Position numbers and translations under genes: made by a program. A model generated the notes under the pieces. The model was not told where the DNA came from. It saw nothing but the letters and a program-made list of their open reading frames with translations, and made no database searches. DNA of 64,000 nucleotides. Origin: Isoetes taiwanensis (lineage: Eukaryota; Streptophyta; Lycopodiopsida; Isoetales; Isoetaceae). Below, in pieces: positions 45,901 through 57,250 of this stretch (the first letter of the stretch is position 1; each line of letters opens with the position of its first letter). The stretch is from positions 9,809,426-9,873,425 of the forward strand of contig JAJEKV010000036.1 in NCBI GenBank assembly GCA_021234155.1. Direction: 5' to 3'.

Positions 45901-47015
45901 AACCAATTGCCACAAGTAGAGCATTCTACCACAAACTGAGCATTCTGGAGTCATATTGAAAATATAGACATCATTTTATTCTTGCTTGAAGGATCAGAAA
46001 GTTATTGCAGAGAGCAGAGCATTATGGAGTGACATTTGCAGAGCATTTTGGAGTCGTATTACAAATCAAAACATCATTTTCTTCTTGCTTCAGGGAGCAG
46101 TAGGTTGTTGCAGATGCATTAAAAAATTGTAGACCGGATATGCACTGCCCATTTTTTGCATACCCAAATATCATTACCCTGGCCAAATTCTCCTATTATG
46201 TCGTGTAATTGTACTTGCTTGCATTTTGCACATGTTGGGCATAGCATTGTTGTGGCGACTGCTCTGTTATGTATGGCAGTGTGCATAATGCATTAAACCT
46301 TTTAGAAAATGCAAGAACATGATAGTCTTTCATATCCATTGCCTTACGTAGGTGCTATGCGTATCAAATGTCTTCTTCATGCATGTCACATAGAGAAAAC
46401 ACCTGATAAATGAAGACTAGAAATGGCTAAATCAACAGATCCTCCAGAATGACTGGTTATAAGTTTATATATTCTCTATTCAGGACATCATGGCCAGTTC
46501 ATGGATTCTCTATTCAAGGTAAGAAAATTTGCTCATGTTTAATCACATAATTATTTGCCATAATCAATTGCCACAAGTAGAGCATTCTACCACAAGCAGA
46601 GCATTTTGGAGTCATATTGAATAAGGATGTCTAGATTTATCTTGCGCTACATGTTTTTCTCTGCTTTTAACTTTGCACTTTTTTCTGACACATCTATATC
46701 TAACAGGCCTTCCTAGAGTCCAAGTAACTGGTGGTTCTGAATGTATGACAGAGGTTGAAGTGAGTGATAGACATCATTTTATTCTTGCTTCAAGGATCAG
46801 AAAGTTATTGCAGAGAACAATGCATTATGGAGTGACATTTGCAGAGCATTCTGGAGTCGTATTGCAAATCAAAACATCATTTTCTTCTTGCTTCAAGGAG
46901 CAGTAGGTTGTTGCAGATGCATTTAAAAATTGTAGATCGGACATGCACTGCCCATTTTCTGCATACCCAAATATCATTGCCCTGCCCAAATTCTCCCATT
47001 ATGTCTTGCAATTGT
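45901..47015 (+). repeat. Segmental duplication of about 310 bp, second copy with an insert
   Basis: Copy 1 (45901-46212) and copy 2 (46563-47015) share long words such as CAATTGCCACAAGTAGAGCA, GTTGTTGCAGATGCATT and GCATACCCAAATATCATT. Copy 2 has about 135 extra bases (about 46630-46766). Inside each copy, a shorter element with GCAGAGCATT and GGAGTC is itself repeated. Confidence 0.9.
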
Positions 47016-47515
47016 GTTGATAGATTCTCTAAATCTACAATATGCCTTAACATATGCCAGACGGCTTAACAGAATTTTGTATTTTTGAATTACAATGTTG
47101 TCTTTATTTTTGATACTACATTATGCTGGTTTAATTGTTGGCACTGTCTTCTAAAAATAAAAGTTACAAGCCATTGCCTAAGGAGTTGATTTTAGCCCCA
47201 TAAATTCTTGATACATTTGTTGCTAGATTTCTTCGATTCATATAGTTATATGCCAATTCTATTAATGTTGCATATGCTATGCTAATTCATACATTTGTAT
47301 GCCAATCCATTAATGTTGCATATGCAATGTCGAACAAGATGTTATTGATGCATGGCTTTGCAATAATGCCATAGTATTAACAAAGTTGACACAACCATTG
47401 CAATGAATAGACATTTTAAATGAGGCGATGAAACTTGAGGGCTATAATTTTAAGTTACAAAGGGCAATATTGCAGGCGAATATGATGATGATTTAAAATA
47501 ATGTCACAAACAAGA

Positions 47516-47701
47516 AACTTTGCTTCCACGAAGTACCAACTTCATACATTTGGATGTTTATTATGTTTTAGTACAAGGGAAATGGTTAATTAGAGTGTGG
47601 CTCCAAATTTAACTTTGCTTCCACAAAGTACCAACTTCATACATTTGGATGTTCATATGTCTTAGTCTAAAAGGAGATGGTTATTTAGAGTGTGGCTCCA
47701 A
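47516..47701 (+). repeat. Tandem duplication, about 97 bp
   Basis: Both units contain ACTTTGCTTCCAC, AAGTACCAACTTCATACATT, TGGATGTT and TTAGAGTGTGGCTCCAAA. Confidence 0.9.
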
Positions 47702-49495
47702 AGCTTTTATTCTGTTTGGATCAAAGCTTTTAGTTCAAATGCCAAATAAAATTTGCTAATCAATGTTTTCAAGCACTTAAAGGTCTAAAATTGCACACAA
47801 TTGTATCAACTAAGAACTGCTTGGAAGATTCGGAAGAGTATGGAGATGGCCAACTAAATCTATATGTATGACTATGAGAATTATAAGGGCTTTGTACCAG
47901 TTCAATGTTCTTATCCTATTTGCCAAGTGCAAAACAAAAAATGTTCATAATCCTACTTCATCCCCCATTGAAATGGATACAATAAAGGTATATTGGTCGA
48001 ACATCATGATCACTATATCAGTATCAACACATCATTAAGACTCATGGCTATCTCAATTCTGTCTTTATAATATAAGCTAAAGTCAAGAACAACATTATCT
48101 AAGCAATGCCATCAGCCTAAGGCTTCTAAAGCTTTGATTATTTGCATGTTTGAACACAAAAGGGTCATGTTCACGGAAATATCACATACACTAGAAAATC
48201 TACCTGTTCACTCTTAGAGCGGACATCATGAATAGTATATGGTATATATTTTCTGAACAAGCAATGCTTCGACACCTACAATATGAGCCCATAAAGAAAC
48301 CTCTTCAAAATCATACCCACCAGAATCTTGGTCCATAGAGGAATTTTTTTCGCAAACCACACCCCCCCCCCCCTCCCCTCCCAAAAAAAAAAAGTTCCGA
48401 AACGGGGGAATTAAGCACATTAACAAATTGCCACAAGATTACACGAGCTTATTTTGTCAGCCTCTTGTTCTACAATTAGAATCTCTTTTTATGACTGGAA
48501 GGAATAGCAGATCGTGTGCAGGTTGCTCTCATGTTTTGGTCGGGAGACCACCCAGCACAACTAGATCTTGGGATGTTTGTTGGCAGTACAAACTATCGTA
48601 GAGATAAGCCATCAATGGTAGCGGTTCCCACAGGTAGAGAGGAGGAGGAGCCAAAACGATGAAGTAACATATGAGGTCTCTATATAGAGGGGATTACAAC
48701 GTTAACCTGTAACGTTCGAGTGATGCCCTGGTATCCTCCCAACATAGGTGATACGGGGTATTGGTGATGTCGAGGGTGTCTGCATGGACATGCGCCATGG
48801 ACAAGGGACATAATAATCTCGGTTTGTACGTACAACAATTTCGCCTTTTATGTACTACACAGGGAATGTCACTAGTAAAATACAAGATAATTTTCTACAA
48901 GCATATTAACTTTGTAAATGCATCTTGGATAACAAAGAATTTCCAAGTAAACAAAAGCCCAATATAAACCCAAAATTGCAATATCAAAGAGTCAGGCAAT
49001 CTCCTCTTTCCGTAGGGAACGTATATTATTACATATATTAAAAAATGCCCCATATTCACATCATTAAACACACAATAAAATAAGACATGCATAGACGAGG
49101 TGTGCCCAAAAATATAATGCTAGGAATATGACAGGTTACACATCTTACATGCCATATTTGAATGTTCCACATCATGGGTCTTACAATTGAATGAGCAATT
49201 CTATGTATTACACACAACCATTGGTGCCAAATACAACACCAATATGCCAAATACAAACACATATAATATTGTACTCTTTTTGGTCAAGTTGCAAGAGACG
49301 ATATGCTTTATGAATACACAACCCCCTGCCAATATCACAAAGCAACCAGATATAATATTGGGGCAATCTGTGGTTTTTTGTTCAAGCTACAATGGATGAG
49401 CATTCTATCAGTTTCTTGGATCATCCTTAAGCAAAATGACAAATCGCCTCAATGAAACCTGTAGAATCCAGTAAGTAGCTTACCTTGACAGCTTA

Positions 49496-49616
49496 CCTTG
49501 ACGTCATAGAACGGAATGGGGGGGAGCCATTCTTGCTGCCCCCTGACCTGTAGAATATCGCCAGTCAAGGGCCAGCAAGAATGGCTTCCCCCATTTCATT
49601 TTACATCACGTCAAGG
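49496..49616. repeat. Foldback element 1
   Basis: The left arm CCTTGACGT and following bases pair with the right arm ending ACGTCAAGG at 49616. AGCCATTCTTGCTG pairs with CAGCAAGAATGGCT. The loop contains CTGTAGAATATCGCC. It is homologous to the element at 49720-49814. Confidence 0.9.
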
Positions 49617-49719
49617 CAAGTAGAAGTGCGTTCTTGCAAGATCCGTGAACCATTCTTGTTCAGAGTAGCAGATAGCCTCACAAAACCTGTAGAATCAGGT
49701 TAAGGCTTGCCTTGACGTA

Positions 49720-49814
49720 GTAGAATGGCATGGGGGTGCCCCCATGACCTGCAGAATCAGGGAGCGCCGTAGGTCATGGGGGCAGCAAGAATGGCTTCCC
49801 CCATGCCATTCTAC
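49720..49814. repeat. Foldback element 2
   Basis: GTAGAATGGCATGGGGG (49720-49736) pairs perfectly with 49798-49814. An inner arm GCCCCCATGACCT pairs with AGGTCATGGGGGC. The word CAGCAAGAATGGCTTCCC is shared with element 1, and both are preceded by ACCTGTAGAATC. Confidence 0.92.
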
Positions 49815-50706
49815 ATAACATCTTGTTTGGATTTCAACTAAAAGGCACCATTTACAGTTCCATTTTTGCTCCAGTGCAAAGTACTATTATGAAGCGCAAA
49901 AAAATGAATTAAAGGAATAAAAAAGTGAATAAGATGCTTTACCAACTTAATGTAATATTCTTTTCAGTCATAAAACATCTCCAATAAATATGGCTTTGAT
50001 ACCATATTTGCGGTAAAGCTCCTCAAAAATCTTGTACATTGCTTGAAAATTTGTCAAGGGTCGAAATTAGGGGGGTTCCTCCCCAGAATATCCGATTAAA
50101 GTTGGAAATATTCAATTTGCTAAAGTAGATGCACGCAAATTTCTGGTCGAAATTTCATAAAAATAGTGTCGGCAAGTTGAGGTATTTTTCTCAAAAATCC
50201 AACAAGCATAAATAGAAGACGGCATTTGTTAGTGCAAAATCTAAATTCGCTCTTAACACAATAATGATTAGGCAGATTCATGGCTAGTATATAAGGCACA
50301 ACAATGATTAGGCATATTCATGACTAGTGTATAAAGGCGAATGATCCTACATGCTAGGGAAGCAATCCATGAAAATATCGGACAAGGTCATGTTTAAAGC
50401 AGCTTTAAATCACAAAAAATTACTGTGGCTTAAACAAGACAAGGAATTGGATATACCACGGATATACTCATGGTTTAGACATGACCATGTCAGATATGGT
50501 GGCCAAAGGCAATGGGTAGATGCTATTTTGACACGGGAAATTGCTGCTGAAACCCTTTGAAAACAAGTGTGCTTTTAAAAGGGGGGATGGGTAAAAATGT
50601 TATGTACACTGAAAATGCTCCCCCAATCCAAACCCTTTGAAAACAAGTATGCAAAGGATAAAAGCAAGAAAAAAAATGGTCTTGACTCAGGGGCCAAACA
50701 AAAAAT
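49815..50706. other. Region downstream of the JAZ gene
   Basis: AT-rich; probably includes the JAZ 3' untranslated region. A plus-strand ORF at 50351-50560 (KAALNHKKLLWLKQDKELDI) is not recognised. Confidence 0.35.
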
Positions 50707-51018
50707 TCACTTCTTTTGAAAGGGAGCAAGGCTGTGCTGATTCATGCGCTCCTTTCGCTTTTGGAGAAAGCGGTGAAGGGAAGCCCGGCGAGCCTGGGCG
50801 TATTGAGGGTGTCCGAAATCAGAAGAAGATTGAGCAGCGGCTTGGATGATGGCCATGGCCCGATCGTGCGGCATCCAGGGGCAGCTCACCACGGCGCCCC
50901 GGTAGAAGACGGTGAACGGGGAACCCGTTATCTCCCCCTCCAATTCCGGCGCCATGCTGCCGATCGAAAGCTTCAGATCCAAATCCAACGCTTCGCCCGT
51001 TCTGCATTTTAACTCCAT
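50707..51018 (-). CDS. JAZ: Short JAZ (TIFY family) jasmonate repressor
   Basis: Single exon, 103 residues. The start MELKCRTGEALDLDLKLSIG holds an LxLxL EAR-type motif at about residues 12-16. The TIFY domain follows at about 30-60: GSPFTVFYRGAVVSC, with TVFYRG for the canonical TIFYxG, then DRAMAIIQAAAQ. The Jas motif ARRASLHRFLQKRKERMNQ (about 77-95) is near the C-terminus. JAZ proteins repress MYC transcription factors and are degraded through COI1 when jasmonate is sensed. TIFY recruits NINJA/TOPLESS or dimerises; an EAR motif recruits TOPLESS directly. The compact size and N-terminal EAR recall Arabidopsis JAZ7 and JAZ8. The LPIARR degron start is QYAQARR here, which may weaken COI1 binding. 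The ATG context (AGAATGG) is good. It is intact, among the few such coding regions in the window. Confidence 0.9.
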   Translation of the reverse strand: MELKCRTGEALDLDLKLSIGSMAPELEGEITGSPFTVFYRGAVVSCPWMPHDRAMAIIQAAAQSSSDFGHPQYAQARRASLHRFLQKRKERMNQHSLAPFQKK

Positions 51019-51300
51019 TCTTCAAAGTATTCATCCGAAAATCATTGAAGCCTTTGCTTTAATAGGTCGCTAAAATGACATAAACGTGCCTCTTTTTGTC
51101 AGCGGGCTTGGCCGCCACTTTTCGCCCCTTGGCCGCCTTATGCTAGTAGCGTGGCTTTTATCCAACCCTTTTCCCAAACGCTTTGTCTTTTCTATTTTAA
51201 GTTCTCTATCGTGCTCTGCTCTTCTTGGACTCCACAAGTCCAGAGGACTAGTTGTGCTCTGCTTGCAATACCCTTTCAAAATTTTAATTGCCCTTTAACT
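51019..51300 (-). promoter_or_regulatory. JAZ upstream region with a G-box-like site and overlapping upstream ATG
   Basis: AACGTG lies at 51083-51088, 65 bp upstream of the ATG. It is the T/G-box type bound by MYC2-like factors in jasmonate promoters. CTATTAAAG near 51060 could be a TATA-like box. An out-of-frame ATG at 51034 opens a 71-codon frame that overlaps the JAZ start. No expression evidence is available. Confidence 0.4.
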
Positions 51301-51706
51301 TCCCTTGCATGTGAAACATATTCCACCCCACCACCTCCCCATACCCATTAAATTATTGCATGACCATGTTGTTGTCTTGGCTAATTCCACATTTCTACTT
51401 AACCACCCATCCTTCGACACCTGCCGCCCAAGCCCAATCATGAAGGTTAGAATTTAAGGGCCAGATTTTCAACCAATGAAACAGGCACACGTCATAGTAG
51501 ATGGTTGTCTTGAGATTCTCCAAGCATAAATAATTTTCACGTTTATAGTGGCATATTGCCAAAAGCTTTATAAAAATGTCACGATGGCTCCCTCGACATT
51601 TCCCCACCATTTATAAAAGGTTAATGGACGGGCCTCGCATTCATGACATGTATTCACGTTGCTCCTGCAATTGGCACTGCTGCATGTGGAATCCTCCATA
51701 GTAAAT
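51301..51706. other. Spacer upstream of JAZ
   Basis: There are no coding regions or repeats that I can support; C-rich stretches occur near 51325-51350. Confidence 0.3.
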
Positions 51707-51832
51707 GGTTATTCTTGTTTCAATATTAGCCATGTGTCAAATTATTACGAAAATGGTTTTTAACATTGGCCAGGTGTTCCTGTAACAATTAAACACCTGG
51801 CCAATATTGAAACTAGAACAATTATTGGCCAA
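51707..51832. repeat. Foldback repeat next to LINE-D
   Basis: TTGGCCAGGTGTT (51766-51778) and its exact complement (51792-51804) flank a 13-base loop. Outside them, TTATTCTTGTTTCAATATTA pairs imperfectly with CAATATTGAAACTAGAACAA. It looks like a MITE of about 125 bp. Confidence 0.85.
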
Positions 51833-51929
51833 TCACAACATGATCAATAAACTCTGCAATACATTTCTTCAGTCTCACTGCCCAAAACAGACAGATACAG
51901 TCGCTATTTGTGGATGCGCATGCAGCATG

Positions 51930-54890
51930 ACAGTGACAACATCCTCTTCGTATCAGCATGCTGCTTTCCACATGCCGAGAGCAATTTCTTTAACACTCAT
52001 TGGGGTTTGGATAGATTAAAAGCCCTATGTCGATCTACATGATGATATACAACAGCACAAACAGTTGGGCAAGGTCATGTTGCTTGGAGACTTTAATGCA
52101 CGTACAGGAGCCGAGCAGGTCCTGAAATTTGAGCCCCTGGCAGAGGACATCTTGCAATTGAACACCGCAAAGGTGGCTTGGTCAAGGATATCAGATGACA
52201 ACCATATTTTACTTTATGGCAGGCAGTTGTTGTTGCTGGGTAGTATCTTTGACCTGGTTATTTATAATGGGTTGGCACAATGGCAGTCTTCTAGCCGCTG
52301 CACTTGTAGATAGGAGAACCACGGTGGATTATGTGCTAGGAGAGGAACATGATCCGCACCTAATTACCCATTTTTGCATTGGAACAAACACTCGGGACGG
52401 GGAAGTGGACTCAGACCACCAGCCCCTGTTCTTGCATATACATTGGCAGGCTCCCCGTGCATCCATTGCCTCAACACTCCAGGTGCCCTAGCTGCGCCTG
52501 GATTACGACGTGCAGAGACCTATGCCCCGATGCTTGAGCATGATCTGGAGGGACTACTGCAACTCCCCACACTTCAGCAGCAATCTATCCAGCTGACTCA
52601 CCTGCTTCTGACAGCTGCTGAAAGATGCTTTGGGAGAGGCCACTCACGGAGGATCTTGGGCGCTACCACCTTCCCCCGCAATAGATGGTTCGATGATGAG
52701 TGTCGGGAGATTAAACGTGGACTCTGGCAAGTCACTGATCCTACCTCCCGCGCACAGGCCATCAGTCAATACCGCTCCTTCCTCAAGAACAAGAAAGCCA
52801 GATACCTCGCAGAGCACCAGCAACAGATGTTCGGTCTCCTGGATCGGCATCCCAGGACATTCTGGAGAAAGGTATTGAGCAAGGCTGTACAGCCCACAGG
52901 GAACATCACCTCGGAGCAATGGGTACAATACTTGCAACAGCTTTACGATCTGCTCAGGGGTCGGGCAACAGTGCCTCCACAGATGGGCCTGGCTCTGGTC
53001 ATCACAGAGGGGGATGTCATCATGCGTGTGCACCGCCTAGCTAATGGGAAGGCCTTAGATTTAGATGGCATGCAGGCAGAACTTCTGAAGTGGGCTGGGC
53101 CTCCAATAGTGCCTGTCCTCATGACACTATTCAATAAAGCATTGCAAGAAGGCTTCCCTCCGCAGTGGACCACTAGTAGAGTTGTGCCCATATACAAGGC
53201 AGGGGACCCTCAATGCCCAGCCAACTATTGCACTATTATGGTCAGCTCTCTCTTTGCAAAACTGTTGGTTGGCATCCTTGAGCAGCGGCTGACGGTATGG
53301 GCAGAAGAGGCAGATGTGCGGGCTCTGACACAGGCAGGCATCCGGCCTAGGCATTCCACCATTAATCATATCTTCACTCTGCGCACACTGATTGAGGATA
53401 GCGGGAATCGCTGGCAAAACATATACTATTGTTTCGTGGATTTCGCAAAAGCTTTTGGCACAGTGCCCCGGGACAAGTTATGGGACAGATTGCGGCGGCT
53501 GGGGACCCATGTTGACTTGCAGAACGCAATATAAAGGCTATACGAGGCATGCTCATGACGTATCACATCATCAGGACAGTCGGTAATCAGTAGTATTGGA
53601 GTACGTCAGGGTTGCCCCCTGTCCCCCACACTCTTTGGCCTATACATTGATCAGCTGGAAGACTGGATTTCTGAGCACGGAGGTGTGGGCGCCCATCTAC
53701 TCATGCATCACACAATCCAGCAACTCATATATGCTGACGATGTCGACCTCCTGGCCTATACTCCAGAGGATATGCAACGTCACCTGGATGCTCTTGACAC
53801 TTTTTGCCAAAATTAGGGTTTTGTCGTCACATTAGCCAAGGCTTCCCTCATTCACTTACCAGGGACAAGATGTAGAGGTGGTTCCGACCTACAAGTACTT
53901 TGGGATTGAGTTCTCTACTACTACCCACTGGGATGCTGCCATCAGGTTGTGTGTCACGGCGGGTTGGAAAGCACTATATGTCATGCAGAGCAATAGCCAC
54001 AAGGCAGAGTTATATGCCGGGGGCCACCAGTCACACCTGTTTAGGGCCTTGGTCGAGCCAGTTCTCCTGTACGGGGCAGAAGTGTGGGGTTCGGTGATAT
54101 CCCTCACCATCTGGAATGATCTCGAGCAGGTGCAAAAAGCCTTCTTGGCACAAGCCCTTGGGGTAAAGTCCATAGTTCCATACCAGATCCTACTCCAGGA
54201 GACAGGTTTTCTACCCCTTCAACGGGCTGCATTGGAACGCCATATTATTTACTTCCAAAAGGTGGTCCCTATGGGTGATGCACGTTTGCCCAACCTTGCT
54301 TTGGCCGTAGCAATGGGTCCCCAAAGCCTCAAAGCCAGCTGGAAGGATAAGCAAGCTCAATGGTTCTCACGTTGGAATGTACAGGCAAACAGATGCGTAC
54401 AGGTACGGACAAAGAAGGATTACAATGCACTAAAGTTGTACCTAGATGCTAGTTTCCTTCGCAAGCTCTGGGATGCAGATGCTTTGACGCACGTTAAGAT
54501 GGTACACTATCAGCAGGAAGTCAATCCTAAGCTCACAGAGGCCCACACCAGTACTTGTACACCCATTTGCCCATGAAGAAGCGTAGACTGATAGTTTCCA
54601 TTCGCACGGGTGCACATCGTCTCTGCATTGAGACAGGGCATTGGACTTGGGAAGCATGGGAAGATAGGCTTTGTCAGTGTTGCCACCAAGGCGCCATTGA
54701 AGATGAATGTCATGCCCTCCAGATCTGCCCAGCCTTTACACATATTCGAGCGTGGTATGTTCGGTTAGTTGTGCCTGAATAGCCGCTGCATGAGTTATTG
54801 AATACGATGTCCCTGGGCTTGTTGGGGTTATACCTCCAGGAGGTTATGGATACACGGACTTAGTTGTGTCCTCCGGGATAGTACTGAATT
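51930..54890 (+). pseudogene. LINE-D ORF2: APE endonuclease and reverse transcriptase, broken
   Basis: APE pieces: DNILFVSACCFPHAESNFF (51934), then in another frame VMLLGDFNARTGAEQ (52074) with the metal-binding GDFN motif, and VDSDHQPLFLHIHW (52410) with the SDH active-site triplet. The linker FPRNRWFDDECREIKRG leads to RT: PIYKAGDPQCPANYCTIMVS, FVDFAKAFGTVPRDK, SIGVRQGCPLSPTLFGLY, YADDVDLLAYTPEDMQR and TYKYFGIEF. The end is CQCCHQGAIEDECH. Frameshifts lie near 52015, 52290 and 52515, a stop at about 53532, and a deletion after DTFCQ (about 53810) removes the NLAKTK region. It is not functional. Confidence 0.9.
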
Positions 54891-55076
54891 GTCCTATACA
54901 ATTGTACATTGTACCAGCATACTTATTACTGCTAAGGTTTTTCCCTCGAAAACCTTTCGGGGCGGGGTTTTTTTAATCCTGACAGTAATATGCTTGCTGC
55001 TCTCTTTTTGTTTGGGTCTCATAGGCCAATTGGTCTTCGTGGACGATAAAAAATCTATTCTATTCTATTCTATTCT
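51930..55076 (+). mobile_element. LINE-D: longest copy, with endonuclease, RT and TATTC tail
   Basis: It is on plus. The 5' limit is unclear; coding similarity starts near 51930. Order: APE endonuclease, linker, RT, C-terminal Cys/His motif, 3' fold at 54924-54990 and tail ending at 55076 after GTGGACGATAAAAAAT. It is the only copy in the window that keeps the APE domain. Confidence 0.9.
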
Positions 55077-55239
55077 TCTAGTGCGTCATGAGTTTTGATC
55101 ATTAACATTTAGTTACGAGGCTTATGAGTCAGCAATTCTAAGCTGCTTAAATCGTCCTTCTCGGGAAATAAGTTGGATCTGATCATTTTGAATAGGAGCT
55201 TGCTTTTTGGCATCTAATCCATGCAATTACGATGTTTGA

Positions 55240-57250
55240 CATTGTCATGGTTTAATAGATCTCAGGAATCTTAGTATGGCCATCATGAAATTGCATGTCT
55301 GGGCTGTTGTTCTCTTTCATGGTGAACTATTACAGATTTTCCCACTTGGTCTTGGTATTCATCAGGGATGAACTTTAGCACCACTCCTTTTGACGATGGT
55401 CACAAAGACTTTACCCCAGTTATTTATTGTTGTGACAACAGAGAGACTCCTTCAGGGTGGATGATATGCAAGAAGTTTGCAATCAATATGCAGATGACAC
55501 ATTTCTCTTTCTGATCGTTATTCGTTAACACTGAGAACCTTGAAGCTGCAAAACTACACTTAGATACGTTCTCACTAGCTTCTAGTGTATTGGTGGATTG
55601 ACAAAAGTGTACGGCATTATGGACATTGGACACTCTGATTCCAGTATGTGTTTTGCTATATATTCTAAACGAGGTGCACCATGGACTATGACAGTCGTCG
55701 GATCTGTCGATCCTATGGCCCAAACTGTATGTTGGAGCCTCTGCGCAGCTCTCGTTTCGCTTATGCTCATGGGGGCACCTATGATTTTGAGATGTCAAAT
55801 ACGAGTTTGCCTAAGGTTTTAATGGTATATCGAGCCTCTATACGGCTTCGCTTAAGTTTTAGAATATGAAAAATAGGGGCTCGAACCTCTACCAAAATAA
55901 CTCAACGTCCTAATAAGACTACTTTAACCAATCTAACCAGTGAGCTAATATGAGTATTTTTTTTATCTTGAATCTATGTTTTTTTTTTTATAATAACAAT
56001 TGAATTGTTTTAGGGATATGGTCTATGGTTTCAGAAATTATATCCATATCAAATCCCCCTGGAACCCCCTATTATTTTGCTACATATTGATTATCCATGA
56101 AAGCTTCTTGCTCATGAACGTCTACTGAGCTATTTAAAACTTCGATTGGCATTCATGTTAGTGCAAGAGCAGCATGGAAAAAAATTATGGTTTGGAGATA
56201 CACCTATTTTGGTGGCCAACTGTAAAGTTATCCTTTGTTGGTCGCTTACAGTGGAAATCAGTCAGCAACCTCCATGTTTATATAATTTGCTTGCTGCGAG
56301 CCCTATAGGTCAAAATATAGGCGCTCATTGAAGTAATGCAAACTTTCATATGGGTTGGCACTAAGGAGGACGTTGTGGTTAAGGTGGCCTGATTTAAATG
56401 CATCCTCCCCAAGTGGCAGGTGGTATGGACATGATGGATTTTTTGCTATAAGATCCTCATCTCAAAATTTATTTGGAGGCTCCTGAATGGCAAAGATGAT
56501 TCTCCTGGTGTACTCTTCTCAAAACAATTGTTTGGTCACCATATTCCTAGTCTCACTCTGGGAGGCGGCTATATGGGAGAAGGTCAAGAAATTTGCTTCT
56601 TATAGTGGAAGTTGGTATCATGGAAAGAGTGTGGTGGAGTTCTCATGAGGATTCCACAAAGATAAACACTTTGTCAGCTCCATATATTATCTCCTCTTAG
56701 CTTCACAGTATCTCCCACTGCCCAGTGGGTGACAATTGCAGATCTAAGAACCCATGTGGATTCTGGCTTTGTAAGTTGCTCCATCCTAAATTTTTTATAA
56801 TTTGTGTAGTAAGTTACACATAGGTATTTGCGTGTAAATGCCTTGCAACATCGCTATGATCTTCGTATCTCTACATTATCCTCGTTTTGCCTTTTAAATA
56901 TTCAAACGCCTAAGCATTGTACATTTTCTTGTCCAGCAGTTCAACCAGCATAGTCATGGCTACAAGATTTATTTAACAACACACTGGATAATCAATATAT
57001 TCTCTTGGCATCCTACCCAGGTGCATGGGCCCCAGCTAAGCAGAAGGAATTTCATCTGGGGTCTGGTTGGCTACCATGGTCAATCTGGGATCATCGTAGG
57101 CTCCAACTTTCAAGGCATTTATTCATATGCTCGTGGTGTTATTGCTATAGCCTAAGCTAAGATACTGATTGCTTATAAGTCTTCCTCCTTTGAGCAAGAA
57201 GAGAGGGTCGTACTTGGACTCAGTATCTTCAAACTAATTCCTATCTTTAA
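55240..57250 (+). pseudogene. Decayed poly(A)-type L1 reverse transcriptase
   Basis: A second, different LINE lineage. Frames give GIHQG, EVCNQYADDTFLFL (about 55470-55515), and then NTENLEAAKLHLDTFSLASS. After the SINE insertion come KLSFVGRLQWKSVSNLHVYI, FIWVGTKEDVVVKVA and ISKFIWRLLNGKDDSPGVLF. This order (YADD, Q-S-A-T-like stretch, K-L-S-x-x-G-R, SFIWGG, W..LL) is that of plant L1 ORF2. Many stops and frame changes show it is old. Confidence 0.7.
55671..55957 (-). mobile_element. tRNA-derived SINE, copy 1, inside the decayed L1
   Basis: On minus, box A TAGCTCACTGG (55947-55937) and box B GGTTCGAGCCC (55887-55877) lie about 50 bases apart, as in a pol III tRNA promoter. The body continues with TATTCTAAAACTTAAGCG and ends near CATGGTGCACCTC at 55671. 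The body matches copy 2 at 58214-58437. Confidence 0.75.

Larger units (their letters stand above)
43342..49495. other. Long non-coding stretch with duplications
   Basis: No protein-coding region is supported over 6 kb. A strong donor-like site, GATACAG|GTAAGTC at 43920, leaves open a spliced non-coding transcript starting near 43450. The repeats at 44909-45119, 45901-47015 and 47516-47701 are listed separately. A C-rich run lies at 48359-48375. Words such as TATGCCAAT and ATTAATGTTGCATATGC are repeated at 47250-47330. Confidence 0.5.

Noticed and set aside
48520-48560. 5S rRNA-like GACCACCCAGC segment
   Set aside because: A few shared words only; the 5S internal promoter order is absent.
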